A DNA stretch of 64,000 nucleotides, taken from Occultella kanbiaonis (GTDB taxonomy: Bacteria; Actinomycetota; Actinomycetes; Actinomycetales; Beutenbergiaceae). Numbering within the stretch: position 1 is the stretch's first letter; every line of letters begins with the position of its first letter. Made by a program: the position numbers and the translations under genes. The stretch spans positions 5,332,001-5,396,000 of the forward strand of contig NZ_CP046175.1 in NCBI RefSeq assembly GCF_009708215.1. The letters are read 5' to 3'. Of this stretch, positions 7,827 through 16,506 are shown in pieces. The notes below the pieces were generated by a model that made no database searches, was not told the origin of the DNA, and worked only from the letters and a program-made list of their open reading frames with translations.

Positions 7827-8522
7827 ATGACCCTCAGCCCCACGCAGCCCGCCGCCGACCTCCACGAGCCGGCAAGCCTGCTCCTGCGCTCGGCGACCCG
7901 GGACGTGCACGAACGCGCCGAGTCCACCGGCTTCGTCCAGAACCTCATGGGCGGCCACCTCGACGTGCGGGCGTTCGCGGCCCTGGCGACCCAGCACACC
8001 GCGATCTATGCGGCGCTCGAGGCCGCTGGGGACCGGATCCGCCGGAGTCCCGCGGGCGCCGGCCTGGTCTTCGACGAGCTTCGCCGCGGTGACGCCCTGG
8101 CCACGGACCTGGCGGCCCTCACCGCCATGATCGGCCACGACCCCCGCGAACCGATCACGGTCCTGCCGGAGACGCTCCGCTACGTCGACCGGCTCAACGA
8201 GATCGGTGACGACGTCGTCGCCTACCTCGCGCACGCCTACACCCGCTACCTCGGCGACCTCTCCGGCGGCCAGGTGATCAAGCTGATGATGCAGCGCCAC
8301 TACGGGCTCACCGAGGACGGTCTGGCGTTCTACACCTTCGAGCGGATCGAGAAGATCCCGCCGTTCAAGGAGCGCTACCGGACCGCGATGGATGCCCTTG
8401 CGCTGACCGGCGCGGACCGCGAGCGCCTGGTCGCCGAGGCGCGCCTGGCCTTCGACCTGAACGCCGCCGTGTTCGACGGGCTCGGCCGGCTGCACCCGGC
8501 CGGCGAGCGCACGGCCGAGTAG
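7827..8522 (+). CDS. Biliverdin-producing heme oxygenase
   Basis: A 231-residue all-helical heme oxygenase that opens heme to biliverdin, CO and free iron. The proximal ligand is His28 in SATRDVHERAEST and the distal glycine-rich helix is GDLSGGQ at 143-149. Length matches the family. An iron box upstream points to induction under iron limitation so that heme can serve as iron source. No heme importer is adjacent. It is convergent with the NHL-repeat gene, with stops only 20 bases apart. Confidence 0.95.
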   Translation: MTLSPTQPAADLHEPASLLLRSATRDVHERAESTGFVQNLMGGHLDVRAFAALATQHTAIYAALEAAGDRIRRSPAGAGLVFDELRRGDALATDLAALTAMIGHDPREPITVLPETLRYVDRLNEIGDDVVAYLAHAYTRYLGDLSGGQVIKLMMQRHYGLTEDGLAFYTFERIEKIPPFKERYRTAMDALALTGADRERLVAEARLAFDLNAAVFDGLGRLHPAGERTAE

Positions 8523-8541
8523 CGCCGAGCAGCCGGAGCGG

Positions 8542-10401
8542 TCAGCCGAACAGAGGCAGACTCAGCTCCGCGACGCCGTCGACGCCAGTCCGCACCGGGA
8601 TCCCCCAGTCCTGCTGGGCCAGGTGGCACGCGGGGAACTCCACGGCCGGGTCGGCATCGCAGGACGCGGCCCTGGCGCTCACATGGAGCACGCCCTCACC
8701 GGGACCGAGCGTCAGCATGCGGGTCAGGTCCGTGGAGATCCCGACGCCCTCGCGCAACAGCGAGGTTGGCGTCGCGGACACGCTGACCTGCGTGGACGGC
8801 CCGAACCGCTCGTCCAGCTTCTGCCCCGGTGCCGGGGTGAACCTGACCGAGAGCTCGAGGCGAGGCCCTACCTCGGTGACCGGCCGCTTCGTGTGGTGCG
8901 CACCGCCGTCGTGCGCCCTTCCGGCGTCCCCGAGCGGCACCCTGGTGAGGCGGTGCGCGGTGGACTCGACCACGAGGAGGTGCGCCCCGCCGTCGACCAC
9001 GAGCAGCCCCGACGGCTCGGCGAGGTCCCGCGCGAGCGTGGTCACCTGCTCGGTCGCGGGGTCGTAGCGGCGCACCGCGCCGTTGTAGGTGTCGGCGATC
9101 GCGACGGAGGAGTCGGGCAGCACGCACACGTCGAGCGGGTGCTGCAGCAGCGCGTCCGCGGCCGGCCCGTCGACGTGCCCGAACTCGAACAGACCCTGCC
9201 CGACGGCGGTGCTCACGTCCGCGTCGAAGCCGCCGCTGAAGTGCACGAGCCGTAGGGCGGACGTCTCCGCGTCCGCGACCCAGACCCGGCCGTCGTCATC
9301 GGGCGCGAGCCCGGACGGCTGCGCGAACCACGCCTGCCGGATCTCACCGTTCACGAGCCCTTCGTTCATGGTGCCGCCGACGTGAGCGATGTGATCCTGC
9401 TGGTCGTCGAACTCCCAGAGCGTGTGGGTGCCCGCCATGGCCACGAGGAAGCCACCGATGCGCGGCACCCAGGCCACGTCCCAGGGCGAGGAGAGGTTGG
9501 GCAGCCTGGCGGCGCCGACGCCGTCGTGGGGCTCGTCGGCGTTGTCCGGGGCGCCGACGCGGTAGGGGCGCCCGGAGCCGGCGACCGTGGTGACGTGCCC
9601 GTCGGACAGCCGGACACCGCGGAGCAGGTGGTTCACCGTGTCGGCGACGAGCACGTCGAAGTCCTGCCACGCGCGCAGTTCGTCCGGGACCAGGCACAGG
9701 CCGTTCGGCTCGTTGAACTGCGCGAGGTGCGCGGCGCCGTCGGCCGCCCCTCGCTCACCGGAACCGATCCTGCGCACGAGCGTCTCGCCGTCGGGCTCGA
9801 GCTCGACCAGGCTGTGGTGGCCGGCGTCCGCGACGAGCAGGTTGCCGCCGGGCAGCTCGATCACCTTCGCGGGAAAGCGCAACGTGCCCGACGGTGCAGC
9901 GGGCGCCACGTAGGGGCCGTCGCCGCGGTGCAAAGTCCCCTTCGCATCGTGCTCGGCGATCAGGTCGCCGAGGAGGATCTCCAGGCTGGGGGCGTGCCCC
10001 TCCCCCGCCATCTGCGCGACGATGTAGCCCTCCGGGTCGATCACGACGAGCGTCGGCCAGGCCCGCGCGGTGTACGCGGACCAGGTCACGAGCTCGGGAT
10101 CGTCGAGCACCGGGTGGGCCACGCCGTACCGCGCCACGGCGGCCACGAGCGCGTCCGGATCCGCCTCGTGCACGAACTTCGGCGAGTGCACGCCGACGAT
10201 CACGACGGTGTCCCGGTGCCGTTCCTCGAGCTCGCGCAGCTCGTCCAGGACATGCAGGCAGTTGATGCAGCAGAAGGTCCAGAAGTCCAGGATCACGATC
10301 TTGCCGCGCAGGTCCGCGAGGGAGACCTCTCGGCCACCGGTGTTCAGCCAGCCCCGGCCGACCAGTTCGGACGCACGGACCCGAGGGATTCGGTTGCTCA
10401 C
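8542..10401 (-). CDS. Thioredoxin-fold/NHL-repeat fusion protein
   Basis: About 619 residues. Residues 20-150 form a TlpA/AhpC-like thioredoxin domain with a redox CxxC (Cys45-Cys48, in WTFCCINCLHV). The rest is a beta-propeller of NHL-type repeats, seen as repeated blocks of LPGGNLLVADAGHHSLV and CVLPDSSVAIADTYNGAVRRYD, plus a C-terminal beta-sandwich. No signal peptide is seen, unlike exported TlpA proteins. The role is unknown; oxidative folding or sensing is possible. A GTG at 10401 giving VSNRIPRV is preferred over TTG 10407, though neither has a clear ribosome site. Confidence 0.88.
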   Translation of the reverse strand: MSNRIPRVRASELVGRGWLNTGGREVSLADLRGKIVILDFWTFCCINCLHVLDELRELEERHRDTVVIVGVHSPKFVHEADPDALVAAVARYGVAHPVLDDPELVTWSAYTARAWPTLVVIDPEGYIVAQMAGEGHAPSLEILLGDLIAEHDAKGTLHRGDGPYVAPAAPSGTLRFPAKVIELPGGNLLVADAGHHSLVELEPDGETLVRRIGSGERGAADGAAHLAQFNEPNGLCLVPDELRAWQDFDVLVADTVNHLLRGVRLSDGHVTTVAGSGRPYRVGAPDNADEPHDGVGAARLPNLSSPWDVAWVPRIGGFLVAMAGTHTLWEFDDQQDHIAHVGGTMNEGLVNGEIRQAWFAQPSGLAPDDDGRVWVADAETSALRLVHFSGGFDADVSTAVGQGLFEFGHVDGPAADALLQHPLDVCVLPDSSVAIADTYNGAVRRYDPATEQVTTLARDLAEPSGLLVVDGGAHLLVVESTAHRLTRVPLGDAGRAHDGGAHHTKRPVTEVGPRLELSVRFTPAPGQKLDERFGPSTQVSVSATPTSLLREGVGISTDLTRMLTLGPGEGVLHVSARAASCDADPAVEFPACHLAQQDWGIPVRTGVDGVAELSLPLFG

Positions 10402-10526
10402 TGGCAAAGCCTACGGCGCGGTGGCGGACCGTTCCGCCCGTCATCCGGCAGTCGTTGCCCCGCGTTCATCTCCCGTTCGCCGGCTTCCACCACCATCGGC
10501 TCAGCCCCCGACCGGTAGGAGACCCC

Positions 10527-13220
10527 GTGCGTCCCATCCCTCTCACCCTCGCCATGACCACCGTCCTCGGCCTCGGCGCCGTGATCGCCACCCCCACGCC
10601 GGCGCTGGCCGCCGAGACCGACATCCGCATCAACGAGGTGGCCTCGAACAGCCCCACCGACGCGCCCGACTTCGTCGAGCTGACGAACGTCGGGTCGGAC
10701 CCGGTCACCGTGACCGGCTGGATCCTGCGCGACAACGACGACACCCACGGTGCGGTGCTGCCGGAGGCCACCATCGCCCCGGGTGAGTTCCTGGTCGTCG
10801 AGCCGGACCAGGGGCCGGACGGCTTCGGTCTCGGCAGTGCCGACGAGGCCCGCCTGTTCACCGCGGACGGCGTCACGCTCGTCGACTCCTACGCCTGGAC
10901 GGACCATGCTTTCAGCGAGGGCCGACTGCCCGACGGCACCGGTGAGTTCGTCGACACCGAGCCCACGCCAGGTGCGCCGAACCTCGCGCGCGAGGCGCCG
11001 GACTTCTACGACGCGGACTCCACGATCGCGGTCAACGAGGTCATGTCCGACGACCCCGACGGCGGCGAGGACTGGGTGGAGCTGGTCAACACCGGCCCCG
11101 AGACGGTCGACCTGTCCGGCTGGATCCTGCGCGACGACGACGACCTGAGCGCGCTCCCGATCGCGGACGGGACCGAGCTCGCGCCGGGCGCATTCCTCGT
11201 GGTCGAGACGAACGTCACCGACGCCGGCTTCGGGCTGGGCAAGGCGGACGAGATCCGGCTCTACGTCGCCGACGGGCTCGGCCTGGTGGACTCCTACTCC
11301 TGGACCGACCACGCGTTCACCGAGGGCCGCGTGCCCGACGGCACCGGGACGTTCGTCGACACCGCCGCCACCCCCGGATCGGCGAACGTCGCACGGGAGC
11401 CCAGCTACGCCGTCGTCATCAACGAGGTGGAGTCGAACGGTGACCCGCGTGGCGACTGGGTGGAGCTGGCCAACACCGACCAGGCACAGACGGCGGACAT
11501 CACCGGCTGGACCCTCGTCGACGGCGACCCGACGCACGACCCGATCGTCCTGGCGGGCACCATCGAGTCCGGCGGGTACCTCGGCATCCTCACCGAACCG
11601 CACTTCGGCCTCGGCGGCGAGGACAGCGTCACCCTGCGGGACGCGACCGGGACCGTGGTCGCCTCTGTGGCCTGGCAGACCCATGCGCCGGCCACCATCG
11701 GCCGGTGCCCGGACCTGACCGGCCAGTTCGGGGACACCTCCGAAGGCACCTTCGAACTCGTGAACGCCTGCGAGGAGACCCCCGGCCCCGAGGTCGTCGC
11801 CTCCCCGTGGCCGTTCGGGAACGACGTCCGCGACGCCGTCGCCCCGGGCACCTGGGGCGAGGACATGTCCGGCCTGGACATCGCCACCGACGGCACCGTC
11901 TACGCCGTCAACAACGACAACGGCGAGATCTTCGAGCTCACCGCGCCCGACACCGCCGGTGGCCTGTACACCATCGCGCAGTCCTGGATCCCGACCTACC
12001 CCGGCGGCGCGGGTCAGCCCGACTCCGAGGGCATCACCGTGGCCGGCGACGGCGCGATCTTCCTCTCCACCGAGCGTGACAACACCGCGAGCGGCACCAG
12101 CCGGCCGTCGGTGCTCCGGGTCGAGCTCGGCGCCGAGGGCGCGGCCAGCACCACCCACGAGTGGAACCTCACCTCGATCACCGGGGCGCTCGGCGCGAAC
12201 GCGGGCCTGGAGGGGATCGAGTGGATCTCCGACGCCGACGCCACCAGGCTCGGAGTCCGGGACGCCACCGGCGCGAGCTACGACCCGGCCGCCTACGACG
12301 AGCACTTCGGCGGGATCTTCGCAGTGGCCGTGGAGCAGACCGGCGCGGTGCACCTGGTGGTGCTCGAGGCGGACGGTGCCACGACGCTGCTGCAGACGGC
12401 GGCAACGACCGAGTCGGTGCCGGTGCTGATGGGCCTGGACTGGCGCGCCGGGGGCAACGAACTCTGGGGGCTGTGCGACGAGGCGTGCGAGAACCGCAGT
12501 TCGGTGTTCGCCTTCGACGACGGCGTGCTCACCTGGCAGGTGGACCACCATGCGCCGACCGGGATGAACCCGTCGTACACCAACGAGGGCCTCGCCTTCG
12601 CGTGGTGCGCCGCCGACCCGAACGCCGCACCGACGACCCTGTGGATCTCCGACACCGCGCACGACGGCGTCTCCCTGCGGGTGGCCGACGGCGGCGTGTG
12701 CGAGCCGGCCGGCCCGGGCGAGCCCGGTCCGACCGACCCCACGGACCCCGAGCCCTCGGGCCCGACGGCACCGTCGGTGGACGAACTCACCGACCGGACC
12801 CGCGGCGGAGTCACGGGTCCCGCGACGGCGGAGCCCGGCGAGACGGTGACGTTCGCCGTTCCGGGGGCGGCCGGTGCGACCGTGCACGTGTGGCTGCTGT
12901 CCGACCCGGTGCTGCTCGGCACCGTGACCGTGAGCGCCGATGACATCCTCCGGGTGACCATCCCCGCCGACGCGGTGGTGGGTCAGCACCGGATCGTGGT
13001 CCAGGCCGAGGACGGCACGTTGATGGGCTGGGTCGAACTGGAGATCGTGTCAGCCGACGGCGGGCTCAGCGTCCCGGGCGCCGGTCCCGGTGGAGAGGGA
13101 CTGGCCGCGACCGGCGTCGACCCCGGCGTCGCGGGACTCGCCCTCAGCGCGCTCGCCGCCGTGCTGCTCGGCGGCGCAGCTCTGATCGCCCGCCGTCGCC
13201 TGGTCAGCGGTCGAGGCTGA
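10527..13220 (+). CDS. Wall-anchored multi-domain lamin-tail protein with LAXTG sorting signal
   Basis: An 897-residue exported protein. A signal peptide (1-28, ending PALA) is followed by three lamin-tail domains (about 30-155, 168-295 and 300-420), each starting INEV and containing WVEL/FVEL and GWxL. Next come a beta-propeller-like domain (about 430-720), a Pro/Thr linker and an Ig-like domain (about 760-850). The C-terminus has LAATG at 859-863, a hydrophobic helix and RRR, the layout recognised by class E sortases. GTG 10527 follows TAGGAG and gives a proper signal peptide; the frame's earlier ATG does not. The function may be extracellular adhesion or phosphodiester binding. Confidence 0.88.
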   Translation: MRPIPLTLAMTTVLGLGAVIATPTPALAAETDIRINEVASNSPTDAPDFVELTNVGSDPVTVTGWILRDNDDTHGAVLPEATIAPGEFLVVEPDQGPDGFGLGSADEARLFTADGVTLVDSYAWTDHAFSEGRLPDGTGEFVDTEPTPGAPNLAREAPDFYDADSTIAVNEVMSDDPDGGEDWVELVNTGPETVDLSGWILRDDDDLSALPIADGTELAPGAFLVVETNVTDAGFGLGKADEIRLYVADGLGLVDSYSWTDHAFTEGRVPDGTGTFVDTAATPGSANVAREPSYAVVINEVESNGDPRGDWVELANTDQAQTADITGWTLVDGDPTHDPIVLAGTIESGGYLGILTEPHFGLGGEDSVTLRDATGTVVASVAWQTHAPATIGRCPDLTGQFGDTSEGTFELVNACEETPGPEVVASPWPFGNDVRDAVAPGTWGEDMSGLDIATDGTVYAVNNDNGEIFELTAPDTAGGLYTIAQSWIPTYPGGAGQPDSEGITVAGDGAIFLSTERDNTASGTSRPSVLRVELGAEGAASTTHEWNLTSITGALGANAGLEGIEWISDADATRLGVRDATGASYDPAAYDEHFGGIFAVAVEQTGAVHLVVLEADGATTLLQTAATTESVPVLMGLDWRAGGNELWGLCDEACENRSSVFAFDDGVLTWQVDHHAPTGMNPSYTNEGLAFAWCAADPNAAPTTLWISDTAHDGVSLRVADGGVCEPAGPGEPGPTDPTDPEPSGPTAPSVDELTDRTRGGVTGPATAEPGETVTFAVPGAAGATVHVWLLSDPVLLGTVTVSADDILRVTIPADAVVGQHRIVVQAEDGTLMGWVELEIVSADGGLSVPGAGPGGEGLAATGVDPGVAGLALSALAAVLLGGAALIARRRLVSGRG

Positions 13221-13230
13221 TGCCCGTGTC

Positions 13231-13260
13231 GGGCCGGTCGGGACCTCACCCGACCGGCCC
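13231..13260. terminator. Bidirectional hairpin between convergent genes
   Basis: Perfect 12-bp arms GGGCCGGTCGGG and CCCGACCGGCCC enclose a 6-base loop. It lies between the stops of the lamin-tail gene (plus) and the symporter gene (minus). No T-run follows, as is common for actinobacterial terminators. Confidence 0.65.
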
Positions 13261-13269
13261 GGCGCAGGG

Positions 13270-14661
13270 TCAGCGGGACCCGACGAGCTCCGGCTCAGGG
13301 GTCGCCGCGTCGTCGTCCTCGGTGAACAGGTCCTCGGCGTCCGCCCGGTGGTACTGGTCTAGGTCGAGGATGCCCTCCCGCTTGGCCACGATCGTGGGCA
13401 CGAGCACCTGGCCCGCGACGTTCACCGCGGTCCGGCCCATGTCCAGGATCGGGTCGATCGCGAGAAGCAGTCCGACCCCGGCGAGCGGCAGCCCGAGCGT
13501 GGACAGCGTGAGCGTCAGCATCACCAGTGCGCCGGTGAGGCCCGCGGTCGCGGCCGACCCGACCACGGAGACGAACGCGATGAGCAGGTAGTCCGTGACG
13601 GAGAGGTCGATGCCGTAGAACTGCGCCACGAAGATCGCCGCGACGGCCGGGTAGATCGCCGCGCAGCCGTCCATCTTCGTGGTCGCGCCGAGCGGCACGG
13701 CGAAGGACGCGTACTCGCGGGGCACGCCCAGGTTGCGCTCGGTGACGCGCTCGGTGACCGGCAGGGTCCCGATCGAGGAGCGGGAGACGAACCCGAGCTG
13801 GATGGCGGGCCAGGCGCCGCGGAAGTAGCGCAGCACGGGCAGCCCGTTGGCGCGCAGCAGGATCGGGTAGAGCGCGAACAGCACGAGTGCCAGGCCCAGG
13901 TAGATGGCCACGGTGAACGTGCCGAGCGGGGCGAGCAGGTCCCAGCCGTAGGTCGCGATGGCGCGGCCGATGAGCCCGAGGGTGCCGAGCGGGGCGAGGC
14001 GGATGATCCACCAGAGCACCTTCTGGACGATCGCGAGGGCGGAGGCGTTGAAGGTCAGGAACGGCTCCGCCTTGCTGCCGGTGCGCAGCGCCGCGAGACC
14101 GACCACGAGGGAGACGACCACGATCTGAAGCACGTTGAAGTTGATAGCGATCGAGCCGTCGCCACCGGCCGAGGCACCCAGCCCGAGCACGTTGCCGGGG
14201 ATGAGGCCGGTGAGGAAGTCGAGCCAGCTACCGGTCCGGCCCGGATCCTCCGCGGCGTCGGCGCCGATCGAGGTGTTCTCGCCGGGCCGCAGCACGAGGC
14301 CGAGGCCGATGCCGATGGCCACGGAGATCAGCGCGGTGATGGCGAACCAGAGCAGGGTCTGCCCGGCCAGCCGGGCCGCGTTCGTGACCTTGCGCAGGTT
14401 GGCGATGGAGGCGACGATCGCGGTGAACACCAGCGGCGGCACGATGGCGCGCAGCAGGGTCACGAACGAGGAACCGATCGTACTGAGGGTCTCGGTGAGC
14501 CAGTTCGGCGCCTCCTCGCCCTCGGCGTCGACGACCGGGCCGATGGTCAGCGCGAGCCAGCCGAGTCCGACGCCGAGGACGAGGGCGATGATGATCTGCG
14601 CACTGAAGGACGGGAACCGGAGGCGGCGCTTGGCCTGCTGGTCCGGTGTGGTCGTGGACAT
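13270..14661 (-). CDS. Dicarboxylate/amino acid:cation symporter (DAACS, GltP/DctA-like)
   Basis: A 463-residue inner-membrane secondary transporter with about eight helices and two re-entrant loops. The serine-rich loop RSSIGTLPVT (normally SSSxATLP) and the motif GATTKMDGCA plus MGRTAVNVAGQ in the C-terminal half identify the glutamate/aspartate/C4-dicarboxylate:Na+/H+ family. The MGRTAVN block replaces the usual MxRTxxNV. ATG 14661 has AAAGG upstream; the frame extends further but has no helix or ribosome site. The exact substrate cannot be told. Confidence 0.93.
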   Translation of the reverse strand: MSTTTPDQQAKRRLRFPSFSAQIIIALVLGVGLGWLALTIGPVVDAEGEEAPNWLTETLSTIGSSFVTLLRAIVPPLVFTAIVASIANLRKVTNAARLAGQTLLWFAITALISVAIGIGLGLVLRPGENTSIGADAAEDPGRTGSWLDFLTGLIPGNVLGLGASAGGDGSIAINFNVLQIVVVSLVVGLAALRTGSKAEPFLTFNASALAIVQKVLWWIIRLAPLGTLGLIGRAIATYGWDLLAPLGTFTVAIYLGLALVLFALYPILLRANGLPVLRYFRGAWPAIQLGFVSRSSIGTLPVTERVTERNLGVPREYASFAVPLGATTKMDGCAAIYPAVAAIFVAQFYGIDLSVTDYLLIAFVSVVGSAATAGLTGALVMLTLTLSTLGLPLAGVGLLLAIDPILDMGRTAVNVAGQVLVPTIVAKREGILDLDQYHRADAEDLFTEDDDAATPEPELVGSR

Positions 14662-14894
14662 GACGACGGGAGCCTTTCGGATCGGGACGGGGACGCCGGG
14701 ACCTCCCGCTACGGTCGGCGTGGGAACGCCGGCACCCCGGGGATCTGGTCCGCCGGCCATCGTGCACGGGTCAGCGGCGCGCGTGACGACGAGACCAGAA
14801 TCGTCCACGATGTGAGACCGCCTGCGCGCTCGGCCTCAGCGGCTGCCCGTCGTGCACTCCCGCGACCGGCCGGAGTGGGGAATAGTTGCCCGCA

Positions 14895-15989
14895 ATGGGG
14901 ATCACGAGGGAGTGGGTGCTGCGCCGTCGGATGGCCGCGCAGCGGCTGACCTCGTCCGGCCTGCCCGAGCCCGAGGATGCGGTCCGGCTGCTGACCTGCG
15001 TGCAGTCGCAGGAGGCCCCGAACGCGATGTGGTCGGTCGGCATGCGCACCCGGGGCGGGACCGATGACAGGGTGCGGGCCGCGTTCGATGAGGGACGCTT
15101 CCTGCGCACCCACATCCTGCGCCCCACCTGGCACTTCGTCGCGCCGCAGGACCTGCGCTGGATCCTCGCACTGACCTCGCCGAAGGTGCTCTCGTCGATG
15201 CGCGGCCACTTCGCCGGTCTCGGCCTGGACGAGGACGTGGCGGCTCGGGGTGCGGACGTGTTCCGGAAGGTCCTGGCGGGCCGCACGGCGTTGACCCGCC
15301 GGGAGATCGCCCCACACCTGGAAGCCGCCGGCCTACCGCACAAGGGCCAGCCGCTCGGGGACCTGCACCTGATGAACGAACTGCACGGGGTGATCGTCAG
15401 CGGACCGATGAAGGGCGCCCAGCACACATACGTGCTGGTGGACGAGAACCTGCCGCCGGAGCCGGCGCTCGACCGGGACGAGGCCGTAGCCCGCCTCGTG
15501 CACCGGTTCTTCGCCGGCCACGGGCCGGCGTCGATCAAGGACCTGACCCGGTGGGCGGCGCTGACCCAGGCGGACGTGCGGCGCGGGCTCGAACTCGTCG
15601 GTGACCGGTTGGAGCGGGTGGAGGTGGACGGGACCGCGCTCTGGCTCGATCCCGCGGTCCCGGCCCGGACCGCACCGGGCGCGCCCCGGGCGCACCTGCT
15701 GCCGACCTACGACGAGGCCACGCTCACCTACCCGGCACTGGGCTTCCCCGTCGCGCAGGGCCATCCGCGCGGTCCGGACGCAGACCCGTGGATCGACCCG
15801 TACGCCTCCACGGTGCTGGTCGACGGGCTCAATGCGGGCACCTGGAAGCGGGCACCGGGCCGCGGCGTCGCGCGGATCGAGTTGAACCTCGCCACCAGCC
15901 TCACGCCGGACCAGACGGCGGCGGTCGAGACCGCGGCGGACCGGCTCGCCGCGTACCTCGGGGCGGCCCGGGAGGCGTTCGTCACCTGA
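14895..15989 (+). CDS. Winged-helix DNA-binding domain protein (HTH_42/YcaQ-like)
   Basis: A 364-residue protein of the winged-helix (HTH_42) group. The N-terminal block MAAQRLTSSGLPEPEDAVRLL, then THILRPTWHFV and the conserved C-terminal LLPTYDEATLTYP and WKRAPGRG are diagnostic. E. coli YcaQ relatives are DNA glycosylases acting on crosslinks, but this shorter actinobacterial subgroup has no proven activity. A frameshifted paralogue lies at 18953-20069. ATG 14895 is used; TTG 14886 is in frame. A perfect 11-bp stem begins at its stop codon. Confidence 0.88.
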   Translation: MGITREWVLRRRMAAQRLTSSGLPEPEDAVRLLTCVQSQEAPNAMWSVGMRTRGGTDDRVRAAFDEGRFLRTHILRPTWHFVAPQDLRWILALTSPKVLSSMRGHFAGLGLDEDVAARGADVFRKVLAGRTALTRREIAPHLEAAGLPHKGQPLGDLHLMNELHGVIVSGPMKGAQHTYVLVDENLPPEPALDRDEAVARLVHRFFAGHGPASIKDLTRWAALTQADVRRGLELVGDRLERVEVDGTALWLDPAVPARTAPGAPRAHLLPTYDEATLTYPALGFPVAQGHPRGPDADPWIDPYASTVLVDGLNAGTWKRAPGRGVARIELNLATSLTPDQTAAVETAADRLAAYLGAAREAFVT

Positions 15990-16013
15990 GCTTCTCGAGG
16001 GCCTCGAGAAGCT
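15989..16013. terminator. Perfect hairpin at the winged-helix stop codon
   Basis: Arms AGCTTCTCGAG and CTCGAGAAGCT (11 bp) enclose a 3-base loop. A second small stem (CCGA/TCGG around AAAAAATC) follows at 16014-16028. A-rich rather than T-rich sequence follows on plus, so a factor-independent stop is less certain. It separates the winged-helix gene from the yciI-sigma operon. Confidence 0.5.
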
Positions 16014-16113
16014 CCGAAAAAATCTCGGCGAGGGTGTCGATCCGGGCATCCGTCGTTCGTAGCAGGGATGAGAGGCGGATCAGAGGGACCCGCCCCGAAC
16101 AGGAGGAACCGAC

Positions 16114-16473
16114 ATGACGCAGTACCTGCTCTCCATCTGGAGCACCGACCAGGAGATGGCCGACATCCCCGCGGAGGGCCTCGAGGAGGCCTACGCCCAG
16201 GTGGGCGCCTTCAACGACTCGCTCCAGCAGGCAGGGGCCTGGGTGTTCGGCGGCGGACTCGAGCCGTCCAGCACCGCCACCAAGGTCGACAGCACCCAGG
16301 GCGACGCGGTGGTCACCGACGGCCCGTTCCTGGAGACCAAGGAACAGCTCGGCGGCTTCTGGGTGATCGAGGCCCCGGACCTGGACGCGGCCCTGGCCTA
16401 CGCCGACCAGGCCTCGAAGGCCTGCTTCTCGCCCGTCGAGGTCCGTCCGTTCCAGGCGGAACCGACCGAGTGA
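16114..16473 (+). CDS. YciI-like (DGPF domain) protein
   Basis: A 119-residue dimeric alpha-beta-barrel protein of the YciI family. It has the DGPF motif (VTDGPFLETKEQLGGFWVIE, residues 68-87) that defines the group found next to ECF42 sigma factors. It is proposed to modulate or report to the sigma factor, but its biochemical role is unknown. A strong AGGAGG ribosome site precedes ATG 16114. The downstream junction to the sigma gene is made of three overlapping mini-ORFs. Confidence 0.92.
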   Translation: MTQYLLSIWSTDQEMADIPAEGLEEAYAQVGAFNDSLQQAGAWVFGGGLEPSSTATKVDSTQGDAVVTDGPFLETKEQLGGFWVIEAPDLDAALAYADQASKACFSPVEVRPFQAEPTE

Positions 16474-16506
16474 GCCGGCGATGAGCCGGCGATGAGCCAG
16501 CGATGA
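16470..16506 (+). repeat. Three 11-bp repeats forming a relay of overlapping mini-ORFs
   Basis: The unit TGAGCCGGCGA repeats at 16471, 16482 and 16493 (third copy with A for G at 16499). The yciI stop TGA overlaps a GTG at 16470. GTG AGC CGG CGA TGA ends at 16484 and overlaps ATG 16481; ATG AGC CGG CGA TGA ends at 16495 and overlaps ATG 16492; ATG AGC CAG CGA TGA ends at 16506 and overlaps the sigma ATG at 16503. Each joint is a four-base GTGA or ATGA overlap. Confidence 0.8.

Noticed and set aside
10398-12989. An 863-codon minus-strand frame opposite the lamin-tail gene
   Set aside because: Repetitive His/Val/Gly-rich translation mirrors the plus-strand repeats; the plus-strand protein has a signal peptide, domains and a sorting signal.
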